Shown here piece by piece: positions 56,134 through 64,000 of a stretch of 64,000 nucleotides of DNA (position 1 is its first letter; each line of letters opens with the position of its first letter). A program made the position numbers and the translations under genes. The DNA is from Acanthosepion esculentum (lineage: Eukaryota > Mollusca > Cephalopoda > Sepiida > Sepiidae), in contig OZ038507.1 of assembly GCA_964036315.1 (NCBI GenBank), forward strand, positions 65,486,374-65,550,373. Direction: 5' to 3'. A model generated the notes under the pieces. It was not told where the DNA came from. It saw nothing but the letters and a program-made list of their open reading frames with translations, and made no database searches.

Positions 56134-57399
56134 TTAATACATGTCTCATTAAATAATATAGATAAGCGTTGTCTATATATTTTATGTAAGTTTTTTTCAT
56201 ATAGTCTGATAATCTTAATAACATTATCATTAAATAATGAAAGAAAATCACAATATTGATACATACTTTTTTTTATTTAATCCAATCTGAGCTTTCGGCT
56301 TACATAAGCCATTATCAAAGATGACAATTACACAATATATTTATGCAATACACGAACAAGAAATTGATGATAGTATTATTTGTTTACATGGATGATTTCC
56401 AAGCAACGATAAACACGTGCATATAAAACGCTGAAAGCGAAAATCGCACGACAGCTCATGACGTCACACATGACCACGCGAGAGTGAATCCGATGAGTAT
56501 TGAGTATGGAAAGCCGTTGGTATGAACCAATGACTTCTGTTACTAATTATAGGCATTTAAGGATATTTTTGGAGATTTAATAGTTTATTTTGTTCAGGTT
56601 AGGTTTCAACTGTTTTATGTATATAGCTTCAAGAATTTTTAGTTTTTGTTTATTGTTTTCATGTTTAAGTATAGTTGTGTTTTCGACGAGGATTTTCCGG
56701 AATTGTGTATGCGGCCGGGCATGTTGTTTTAAATGTCTAAAAATGTTAGAGTTATCATTCAAATGTAGTGTCAAGCGTCGTGAAAGCGAGTTTGTGGTGT
56801 GACCAACATAGATATTATTTAGTTCGTTGGAGATACAATCTCCCAAAGGGCACCTGAATTTGTAAACTATGTTGTTTTTTTTCAAATCGCTAACCTGGGG
56901 AGAAGAATCATTTCGAATAATTGAGTTGGATATTTTAGATTTAGTGTAGTATATAATTAACTTAATTCTTTTGCTAGGATCTGTTGTGGATATGTTAGTA
57001 TTTACTAATTTTTTTAGTATATTTTCATCTTGTTTACAATTAGTATGCATTTGATTACGCTATAGGAGATTAATATGTTTGAGATTAGTAGAAGCAGTAT
57101 TATGTACTATTTGCTTAGTATTGAGATTTTTAAGAAAGCATCTTATTTGTTCATCAATTATATAGTTTGGAAAACTATTATTAACAAGTGTTTGTTTTAT
57201 ATTCTTTCGTTCACTGTAAAAAATCTGTTTTGTGGATGAATTAGTTTCTGCACGGTGTATTAGATTTTTTATAATTGCTATTTTGTAGTAATATGGGCAT
57301 TCGCTCTTGTAGTTAAGTGTACATGAATTTATGCTAGTAGGTTTTTTATATGGCGAAATAGTAAATTTGTTATTATTTGTATAGGACGGAGAGGATAGT
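56134..57399 (-). mobile_element. Penelope-like element P1, inverted partial copy with internal deletion
   Basis: The minus strand reproduces the right-hand copy from TATCCTCTCCGTCCTAT through the 3' end. It lacks about 595 bases that correspond to roughly 57486-58083 of that copy. The join lies at a shared ACAAAT, suggesting microhomology. A frame at 57050-56577 covers YYTKSKISNSIIRNDSSP, KNNIVYKFRCPLGDC, NNIYVGHTTNSLSRRL (Gln to His next to the YVG box) and EAIYIKQLKPNLNK, so the GIY-YIG domain is readable but detached from the reverse transcriptase. Confidence 0.9.
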
Positions 57400-58918
57400 T
57401 AGGTTTATGTGTTTTTATATTGCCGTATATGTAACCAGGCCTATAATCACCAACAACCTTAGGGAGTTTTATCCTCTCCGTCCTATCATATCACAAATTC
57501 CAACTCCTGTATATCAACTAACAAAATACATCAACCAACTCATTACTCCTTATCTTTCTAGTAAATATAGTGTTAAGTCAACATTAGAAGTAATCCAAAT
57601 CCTAAAAAGCGAAAAACCCGACAATGAAATCATAGCTTCAATTGATGTTGAAAACTTATTTACCAATGTCCCTGTTAGTGAAACTATTGACATAATTATA
57701 AGAAATATATACAGTAACTCATCTTTACCCCCACTTAAAATTAATCCTAATATATTACGGAAACTACTATTAGCTTGTACTACTGAAGTCCCTTTCTTAG
57801 ATCATAATAATAATATATATATACAATGTGATGGTGTCTCTATGGGTTCAGTACTGGGTCCGACATTTAGCAATTTCTATATGTCGAACCTGGAAAATAA
57901 GATATTTACAGACTTTAAAAAACCATCCATCTATGTAAGATACGTTGATGATATTCTTATGTTAGTTGAAAATACAGATGAAATACTTCAACTCCAAAAA
58001 TGTTTCCAAAATAATTCTGTCCTCAAATTCACGTATGAACTCAATACTAATAATAAAATTCCTTTCCTTGACATATTGATAAACACAAATATTAACAAAT
58101 TTACTATTTCGCCATATAAAAAACCTACTAGCATAAATTCATGTACACTTAACTACAAGAGCAAATGCCCATATTACTACAAAATAGCAATTATAAAAAA
58201 TCTAATACACCGTGCAGAAACTAATTCATCCACAAAACAGATTTTTTACAGTGAACTAAAGAATATAAAACAAACACTTGTTAATAATAGTTTTCCAAAC
58301 TATATAATTGATGAACAAATAAGATGCTTTCTTAGAAATCTCAATACTAAGCAAATAGTACATAATACTGCTTCTACTAATCTCAAACATATTAATCTCC
58401 TATATCGTAATCAAATGCATACTAATTGTAAACAAGATGAAAATATACTAAAAAAATTAGTAAATACTAACATATCCACAACAGATCCTAGCAAAAGAAT
58501 TAAGTTAATTATATACTACACTAAATCTAAAATATCCAACTCAATTATTCGAAATGATTCTTCTCCCCCGGTTAGCGATTTGAAAAAAAACAACATAGTT
58601 TACAAATTCAGGTGCCCTTTGGGAGATTGTATCTCCAACGAACTAAATAATATCTATGTTGGTCAAACCACAAACTCGCTTTCACGACGCTTGACACTAC
58701 ATTTGAATGATAACTCTAACATTTTTAGACATTTAAAACAACATGCCTGGCCGCATACACAATTCCGGAAAATCCTCGTCGAAAACACAATTATACTTAA
58801 ACATGAAAACAATAAACAAAAACTAAAAATTCTTGAAGCTATATACATAAAACAGTTGAAACCTAACCTGAACAAAATAAACTATGAAATCTCCAAAAAT
58901 ATCCTTAAATGCCTATAA
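57377..58918 (+). CDS. Penelope-like reverse transcriptase with C-terminal GIY-YIG endonuclease
   Basis: Intact 513-codon frame. Residues 32-39 read YPLRPIIS, the usual start of the Penelope RT core. SIDVENLFTNVP has the first catalytic Asp (90), GVSMGSVLGPTFSNFY is at 153-168, and the catalytic box YVDD is at 189-192. A thumb-like region follows. Residues 406-505 form the GIY-YIG nuclease: NIVYKFRC, NIYVGQTTNSLSRRL with the Tyr, Gly and Arg expected, and KILEAIYIKQLKPNLNK with the catalytic Glu (487). Such proteins copy element RNA at a nicked target. Complete family proteins are longer (about 700-850 residues), so the N-terminus is missing. Residues 1-30 derive from the inverted-copy junction and spacer, so the ATG is probably not native. 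All catalytic motifs are present, but the truncation makes autonomy unlikely. Confidence 0.85.
   Translation: MYRTERIVRFMCFYIAVYVTRPIITNNLREFYPLRPIISQIPTPVYQLTKYINQLITPYLSSKYSVKSTLEVIQILKSEKPDNEIIASIDVENLFTNVPVSETIDIIIRNIYSNSSLPPLKINPNILRKLLLACTTEVPFLDHNNNIYIQCDGVSMGSVLGPTFSNFYMSNLENKIFTDFKKPSIYVRYVDDILMLVENTDEILQLQKCFQNNSVLKFTYELNTNNKIPFLDILINTNINKFTISPYKKPTSINSCTLNYKSKCPYYYKIAIIKNLIHRAETNSSTKQIFYSELKNIKQTLVNNSFPNYIIDEQIRCFLRNLNTKQIVHNTASTNLKHINLLYRNQMHTNCKQDENILKKLVNTNISTTDPSKRIKLIIYYTKSKISNSIIRNDSSPPVSDLKKNNIVYKFRCPLGDCISNELNNIYVGQTTNSLSRRLTLHLNDNSNIFRHLKQHAWPHTQFRKILVENTIILKHENNKQKLKILEAIYIKQLKPNLNKINYEISKNILKCL
57400..57468. other. Spacer of the Penelope inverted repeat
   Basis: 69 bases not shared between the arms, bounded by the 17-bp inverted pair ATAGGACGGAGAGGATA (57383-57399) and TATCCTCTCCGTCCTAT (57469-57485). 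It supplies codons for residues 9-30 of the overlapping frame. Confidence 0.85.
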
Positions 58919-59325
58919 TTAGTAACAGAAGTCATTGGTTCATACCAACGGCTTTCCATACTCAATACTCATCGGATTCACTCTCGCGTGGTCATGTGTG
59001 ACGTCATGAGCTGTCGTGCGATTTTCGCTTTCAGCGTTTTATATGCACGTGTTTATCGTTGCTTGGAAATCATCCATGTAAACAAATAATACTATCATCA
59101 ATTTCTTGTTCGTGTATTGCATAAATATATTGTGTAATTGTCATCTTTGATAATGGCTTATGTAAGCCGAAAGCTCAGATCGGATTAAATAAAAAAAAGT
59201 ATGTATCAATATTGTGATTTTCTTTCATTATTTAATGATAATGTTATTAAGATTATCAGACTATATGAAAAAAACTTACATAAAATATATAGACAACGCT
59301 TATCTATATTATTTAATGAGACATG

Positions 59326-59331
<6 letters not shown>
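57469..59331 (+). mobile_element. Penelope-like element P1, 5'-truncated main copy
   Basis: It runs from the reverse-transcriptase start to a 3' untranslated region ending ATTTAATGAGACATGTATTA just before (TA)n. The 3' region contains CTTTGATAATGGCTTATGTA then AGCCGAAAGCTCAGATC (59144-59180). This is a perfect GGCTTA/TAAGCC hairpin followed by GAAAG, conserved in the inverted arm and in sister copies at 15.2, 59.75 and 61.36 kb. Confidence 0.9.

Positions 59332-59399
<68 letters not shown>
59331..59399. repeat. (TA)n array between two Penelope inverted pairs
   Basis: Alternating TA. Confidence 0.99.
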
Positions 59400-59400
<1 letters not shown>

Positions 59401-59934
59401 GCATGTTTCATTAAAAACGACAGACAAGAAACTACGATTGAGCTTTTTCTTTAATTTTTCTTGGGTTCGAATAAGAGCTTTCTTGACAGGACTTATGGTG
59501 TGTAAGAACTCCATTAGAAACATACTAGTAGAAAACACAAATATATTTACTGCATCCACCTGTAAAAAAAGGTTAAAAATAATGGAGTCTTTAATAATAA
59601 AAAAAAAAGCCAACACTTAACAATATTAACTACGAACAAAGCCACAATGTGCTAACCGTATTCAGAAATTAAAGCATCCCTACTACACACTATGACATAC
59701 ACATAATTTACACATTCTATTAAGCTGAAAACTGAATCATCCGTGATAATGGCTAAAGGTATAGCCGAAAGCGCTCGGATACATAAAACATTTGGACAGT
59801 TCTTACACACCCTTTGTCCTGTAAAGAAAGCTCTTGTTCGAACACAAGAAAAATTAAATAAAAAGCTCAATCGTAGTACCTTGTCTGTCGTTTTTAATGA
59901 AACATGCATAAACGAAGGATTGCTGCCTAAACAT

Positions 59935-59935
<1 letters not shown>
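59400..59935. mobile_element. Second Penelope-like inverted pair (P1b)
   Basis: 59400-59512 (minus) is a 3' terminus, reading GACAGACAAGAAACTACG and TAAGAGCTTTCTTGACAGGA on plus. At about 59513 it joins a plus-oriented copy: SIRNILVENTNIFTASTCKK, RLKIMESLIIKKKA (frameshifted), the 3' region with GTGATAATGGCTAAAGGTAT and AGCCGAAAGCGCTCGGAT, and the same terminus inverted at 59815-59930. The plus copy matches 15058-15548. Arms of the shared terminus are about 112 bp. Confidence 0.85.

Positions 59936-59937
<2 letters not shown>

Positions 59938-60001
<64 letters not shown>
59938..60001. repeat. (TA)n array
   Basis: Alternating TA between the Penelope pair and a Tc1/mariner element. Confidence 0.99.
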
Positions 60002-60002
<1 letters not shown>

Positions 60003-60003
<1 letters not shown>

Positions 60004-60351
60004 GGGTATCCATAAAGTTCGTGTTATAACTTTATTTGTATTTGCGATAGAAATAATTTTTAAAAAGGATTAGAAAGAAGTAAATCTATATGTTTTAAGG
60101 TTTTATTGAAATTTTATTTAAGTTTCCACATGTCCTCCATCATTAGCAATACAAAGGGTAATACGACTTTGCAGTTCACGGAAAACATTTGCCAACTGAT
60201 TTACAGTAATATCTGAAATCACATTAGTTATTTTAGCTATAGTTAAAACTCGGTACATTAAACTTTATAAAAAGATTTACACATTATTTCTATCGCAAAT
60301 ACAAATAAAGTTATAAATTTTTAAAGTGCACACGCACTTTATGGACACCCT
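60003..60351 (-). mobile_element. Tc1/mariner-type element, 349 bp, with long inverted ends
   Basis: Left AGGGTATCCATAAAGTTCGT and right GCACTTTATGGACACCCT pair. Just inside, TAACTTTATTTGTATTTGCG then ATAGAAATAAT is matched by ATTATTTCTATCGCAAATAC then AAATAAAGTTAT, giving about 60-bp arms with one loop-out. Both ends adjoin TA. 60210-60122 on minus reads VNQLANVFRELQSRITLCIA then NDGGHVET, the C-terminal end typical of Tc1/IS630 transposases (GGH.E). It is an internally deleted derivative. Confidence 0.8.

Positions 60352-60357
<6 letters not shown>

Positions 60358-60426
<69 letters not shown>
60358..60426. repeat. (TA)n array
   Basis: Alternating TA. Confidence 0.99.
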
Positions 60427-60428
<2 letters not shown>

Positions 60429-60589
60429 TAATAAAATATAGTCTTAAGGTAACTATATTTATGGGTTAAAGTGCTTAATATAAGGAAAAGATCGTATATA
60501 AATCTAACAGCGATAGCTTTGTTTATCCAAAATGTAATTGCTGTAACGGGACCATAAACTTCCAGTGACCAAAAACACTATTTAAAAAA

Positions 60590-60825
60590 AAAAACTACTC
60601 AGTGCAGAGTAGAGCGACTAATATTTATTTAAAAAATTGTAACAAGTATGTAATAACATCACTACAAAAATAACTATTTTGTTTCAACAATTCGGGTGTT
60701 TTCTCAAGTGAGGGTGTTTTATAATTTGCAACACCATCACGTGAGAAGACACCGGAAGTGTTGAAACAAAATGGCTATTTTTGTAGTGTTGTTATAACAC
60801 ACTTATGTTATAATTTTCAAATATA
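60590..60825. mobile_element. Dispersed repeat P3 terminus as an inverted pair
   Basis: Left (minus) 60600-60722 and right (plus) 60727-60825 share GTTGAAACAAAAT, TATTTTTGTAGTG and an AACATACTTGTTACAATTTT-like end. The right arm reads ATCACGTGAGAAGACACCGG then AAGTGTTGAAAC, a hammerhead-like layout (TGAGAA, ACAC/GTGT hairpin, GAAAC). Confidence 0.75.
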
Positions 60826-61034
60826 TATATGTTTATTATAAATAGAGCATTTACTTTATTATTTGTATCTATAAAAAGAATGTTACACATCAAAAAAATG
60901 TCTTAAAATAATTGTCCATTTCATAATGTGTGACGTCATTTGTTTACATTTGATACGCCATGAGCAGATATGAATGTACGTGAGAGATTCATGGAAGATT
61001 GAAGTTTAAAGATAGTAAAATCGACTTCGATAAC

Positions 61035-61115
61035 CGAACGCTCCCCTGTGGCCGAATCGGTTAAAAGGCACGTCAGGCTATATGACGGTTGCGTATAGGA
61101 TGCAGGACGAATACT
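61035..61115 (+). mobile_element. tRNA-like SINE head or tRNA pseudogene
   Basis: CTGTGGCCGAATCGGTTAAA contains a perfect A box (TGGCCGAATCGG). It is followed by a CGTCA/TGACG stem with a 7-base loop at the anticodon-arm position. The B box (expected near 61095) is degenerate. It is unlikely to be a functional tRNA. Confidence 0.45.
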
Positions 61116-61290
61116 TTTTATGAAAAGTTCTCGGACATTCAGGCCGGTAAATGTTGTTTAATACTGTTTATTATAAAACAGAGTATTTACTTAAATACTT
61201 GTATGTATAAAAAGAATGTATAAACATAAAAAAATGTCTTCAAATATATTATTAACTTTGGACATAATATCCTGACCGTGTTTTGAAAAA
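61116..61290. other. Unassigned A/T-rich sequence
   Basis: TATAAAAAGAATGTATAAAC resembles TATAAAAAGAATGTTACACA at 60870, and both follow a TTTATTATAAA phrase. So 60830-60900 and 61165-61240 are diverged copies about 340 bp apart. Confidence 0.5.
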
Positions 61291-61309
61291 AAAAATGAAA
61301 ATATTTTAT

Positions 61310-61517
61310 AAAACATACATACTATTTCTTATTTTAACAATTAAAATACAATCCTTGAAAATGGCTAAATCTATAGCCGAAAGCGCTCGGATAAAAAGAA
61401 CATTCGGCCAGTTTTTATATAATTTATCATTTGAAAAGAAAAAAATGATTAGATCACATGAGAAATTGTATACAAAACTAAATAAAAGCACATTGTCTGT
61501 CGTTTTCAATGATATGT
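61310..61517 (+). mobile_element. Penelope-like P1 3' terminus (solo fragment)
   Basis: CTTGAAAATGGCTAAATCTA then TAGCCGAAAGCGCTCGGAT, CATTCGGCCAGTTTTTA, and TTGTCTGTCGTTTTCAATGA match the ends of the copies at 15.2 and 59.9 kb. It runs into (TA)n at 61518. Confidence 0.85.
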
Positions 61518-61735
<218 letters not shown>

Positions 61736-62000
61736 AAACCCAGTTAGGTCCGGACCGAGCACGACTGCTAGTTTCATCCGCTTTCACGCAATCACTAGAA
61801 AATCGGTGGCTATAGTTCGTAAAATAGACAGCCTTATACCACCATTCGAGTTCAAGATAGTGAGATAGTGAGGCAACCAATCCCGTCAGGGAGAGGGTAA
61901 CCTATCCGACCAAGATTAAAAATACCCGAAAACTAAAAGAAAAATGTTTTTAAAAAATCCACTAAAAACTGTCTTTATTTAATCAACACAGAGAACCTAT
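61736..62000. other. Unassigned sequence
   Basis: No gene recognised. Confidence 0.3.
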
Positions 62001-62250
62001 CCTGCTAGACATGATAACCGACAGGAAGTGCAGCATCTTGCTCTTTCTTGGGCTCCCGTTTTCTATTCACCTGACGTGGAGTGATTATCTTCAATCAGTT
62101 TCTAAGTCTACTGCCAGGTAATTTGTCTTGCCAGAAAATTCTTTTCGTCGGAATTCCACTTGCACACTTATAAAAATATATCATTTGTTCGCGTATTGCT
62201 GTCATATCTTGTCCGGTGCTCCTGTTGCACGTTTAGAGATTCTTGACAGT
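62001..62250 (+). pseudogene. CR1/Jockey-like LINE RT 3' fragment
   Basis: The plus strand reads LLFLGLPFSIHLTWSDYLQS then VSKSTAR, a stop, and later FAYCCHILSGAPVARLEILD. This matches the LGL.FS.D..W..YI.S..K..ARKVG and YCCHIW.GAP blocks seen at 22.3-23.4 kb. It carries stops and a deletion. Confidence 0.7.
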
Positions 62251-62475
62251 GCTCAATAAAGAGTAGAGCGATTAGTAGTTATTTAAAACAATCGCAGTAA
62301 TGAAAACTTTGGAATCCCAAATTTCAAGAGTACGTGTCCGGAGCCAACCCGGAATGATTTTAATTTGCACACGGCGTCGGCCTTGTCCCAAAACGGTGTG
62401 AAAACTTAGGCTATGGCCTTAACGAGTAAACTTGAAAAAGCGTCTCACAATAATACATTGATATTCGCCGCATTT

Positions 62476-62478
<3 letters not shown>

Positions 62479-62542
<64 letters not shown>
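62479..62542. repeat. (TA)n array
   Basis: Alternating TA. Confidence 0.99.
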
Positions 62543-62545
<3 letters not shown>

Positions 62546-62740
62546 AAGACAGAGACGGTTAGGATAAAAATGAAAAACGGAGGGTAGAAGAAAACGTAGT
62601 GGAAAAAAGAAATCTATCCCTTTCTTTAGAAATTGCTTTGTTTAGGTTAGAATACGAATCTGAGCACATATGTCTATTTCTAGCTAGATAAAGGTGGGGG
62701 AGTGAAAGATTTGTTTCAATAATTGAAAAGAAATGTATAT

Positions 62741-62772
<32 letters not shown>

Positions 62773-63017
62773 ATAAAATAAAGAAAGAAAAAGGAAAAAA
62801 TGATAAAAGAAAGAAAGAATAAAAATAAACCCTAAAGAGTCAGGAAAACCTCCCTAGCTTTCACCTAAACGGATATTCAGGTAAATTGGACGATTTGTTT
62901 CGCCCTGTTTTATGTTTTTAGTTCTTTCTTTTTTAATTTACCATTTTTTTTCCTCGGGTACCAATTTGTTTTGACATATCTACAAGTTGGGCTATCCAAT
63001 TTTTTCCAAACGAATAT

Positions 63018-63018
<1 letters not shown>
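62543..63018. other. Unassigned sequence with a short (GAAA)n run
   Basis: GAAA repeats lie at 62740-62820. The rest is mixed A/T-rich sequence. Confidence 0.5.

Positions 63019-63020
<2 letters not shown>

Positions 63021-63066
<46 letters not shown>
63021..63066. repeat. (TA)n array
   Basis: Alternating TA. Confidence 0.99.
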
Positions 63067-63067
<1 letters not shown>

Positions 63068-63119
63068 GAATACAGAGTGGTATAGATGAAATAAAATGCC
63101 CATAGCCAAAATCACTATT

Positions 63120-63240
63120 TTTTTTTTAAAAGTGCACAATACAAAGTTGAGCGAATAATATTTTTTTAAAAAAATAGTCACTACAAAAATAGCCATTTTG
63201 TTTCAACACTTCTGGTTTCTTGTCAAGTAATGGTTTTCTT
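63120..63240 (-). repeat. Dispersed repeat P3 terminus (inverted, single arm)
   Basis: The minus strand carries CTTGACAAGAAACCAGAAGT then GTTGAAACAAAATGGCTATT and TTTGTAGTGA, the P3 end seen at 14.8, 43.2-43.8 and 60.7 kb. Confidence 0.7.
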
Positions 63241-63245
63241 TTTAC

Positions 63246-63515
63246 TTGCCTGGTATCTCGACTTCAGGTAAGTTCTCACGTGATGTGCCGTCCAACTTAC
63301 TTTTCTACAAATATTTTCATGGTGATCTTTTTCACCTGGTACGCCGAATACATGTATTTAAACTGCTACTAGATTGGCCCTATATGTTCCATACGTTTAC
63401 TGTTGAAATAGCGAGATGCAACCGACATTCTACTCCGACATTTTCTTTTCTCGCATTTTCTGCCTGTGGAACTCGCTTGTCTGTAGGTAGGCTTTTTCTG
63501 TGTTTCAGTCTGTAG
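63246..63515 (+). pseudogene. CR1/Jockey-like LINE C-terminal fragment
   Basis: The 89-codon frame reads SNLLFYKYFHGDLFHLVRRI then FTVEIARCNRHSTPTFSFLA and CGTRLSV. It corresponds to the LF.RY..G.CS and F.V.....NR....F......WN.LP end of CR1/Jockey-group ORF2. It begins inside the domain and has no 5' part. With the fragment at 62.0 kb it may be the remains of one insertion split by a (TA)n array and P3. Confidence 0.6.
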
Positions 63516-64000
63516 TGATGAATGTGTGTACACATATATCTGCATGTTGTTTTCATTTCCATTCACCTACTCTTATATTTTTTTACTCGTGTATGTGCAC
63601 TAGTGCGTATATAAGTATATATGAAATATATTTTCTGTATATATTTGTGTGTTTTGAGTTTTCGTTTTTATATACTAGATGGTGTTATTTTTCTGCGTAT
63701 ATATCTATTTTTCTCTCTATGTCTATATCTTTGAGGGTCCTTTCTTTCCCCAATGTTTGTTTTTATACATGTATATTTGCCCGTATAAGTTATATTTTAA
63801 TAATTGGTTAGAATTTGTTTAATAACACTTTCAAACTTGAATATTTCTTGGTAGGTGTATCGGCGTGTCTTTGTCAATGTATGTGTGTATATGTACGTGT
63901 CTTTTTCGGTGTCTGTGTGTATGGTCACTTGTGTGTAACTTTAAAGTTCACTTACGTGCACTCTGTAACCGCTTGCGTGCTATTGTTTTAATTATTATTA
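63516..64000. other. Unassigned T-rich sequence to the window edge
   Basis: A 103-codon plus frame (63500-63811) is Phe/Tyr/Ser-rich with hydrophobic runs, reflecting base composition. Variants of GTATATNTGTGTGT abound. No gene is called. Confidence 0.35.

Noticed and set aside
61035..61115. Functional tRNA gene
   Set aside because: A good A box but a degenerate B box, poor acceptor pairing and a non-T base before the putative anticodon. A SINE head or pseudogene is more likely.

Overview
The window looks like intergenic or deeply intronic DNA from an animal with a large, repeat-swollen genome. A coleoid cephalopod (octopus-like mollusc) is the best guess. The grounds are very long (TA)n, (GAAA)n, (GAA)n and GATA/TCTA arrays, several non-LTR retrotransposon types, Penelope-like elements, tRNA-derived SINEs, mariner/Tc1 relics and a Helitron-like element, with no bacterial gene architecture. 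The species assignment is inference. I found no convincing host protein-coding exon. Almost every long open frame is a translated simple repeat.

Layout. 1-3.8 kb: (CTTT)n on the left and (GAAA)n on the right flank a roughly 390-bp non-repetitive island; an 80-bp mariner MITE sits at 3.55 kb. 4.4-9.6 kb: a broken Ty3/gypsy integrase, three copies of a dispersed repeat (one carrying a 28S rRNA fragment), a 148-bp tandem repeat, a Helitron-like element and a 26-bp minisatellite. 10-13.3 kb: LINE relics, including a 1.9-kb Tx1-like one, and a Penelope GIY-YIG relic. 13.3-20 kb: (TA)n arrays between Penelope and SINE pieces. 21.5-23.8 kb: a Tc1-like relic and tandemly duplicated CR1/Jockey-like reverse transcriptase fragments that run straight into a 2.5-kb array of a 34-bp satellite (23.8-26.3 kb). 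27.7-29.1 kb: a satellite of 85-bp units. 30-34 kb: purine-rich microsatellites and a 28-bp minisatellite. 34.5-37.9 kb: a 15/30-bp minisatellite at two places, the second inside an RTE-like LINE that ends in a (GAT)n tail. 39-49 kb: (TA)n arrays, inverted repeats and SINEs. 49.1 kb: a mariner transposase relic. 49.9-50.5 kb: a 30-bp minisatellite. 51.7-53.2 kb: an almost pure purine strand. 54-63 kb: Penelope-like elements among (TA)n arrays.

The best-preserved coding sequence is a 513-codon frame at 57377-58918. It encodes a Penelope-like reverse transcriptase (YVDD) fused to a GIY-YIG endonuclease. It forms one arm of a 3.2-kb head-to-head inverted repeat, and its first 30 or so codons come from the rearrangement junction.

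Two themes deserve attention. (1) Penelope 3' ends and related short repeats recur as head-to-head inverted pairs, most of them bounded on one or both outer sides by (TA)n. (2) Hammerhead-ribozyme-like signatures (CTGANGA, hairpin, GAAA) occur in the 3' regions of several element families. They also occur in a tRNA-headed SINE family with four copies here. In one copy (about 47.55 kb) the two core strands and helix II are intact and helix I is 5 bp, but helix III is weak. Every visible copy has at least one defect, so self-cleavage is a hypothesis.
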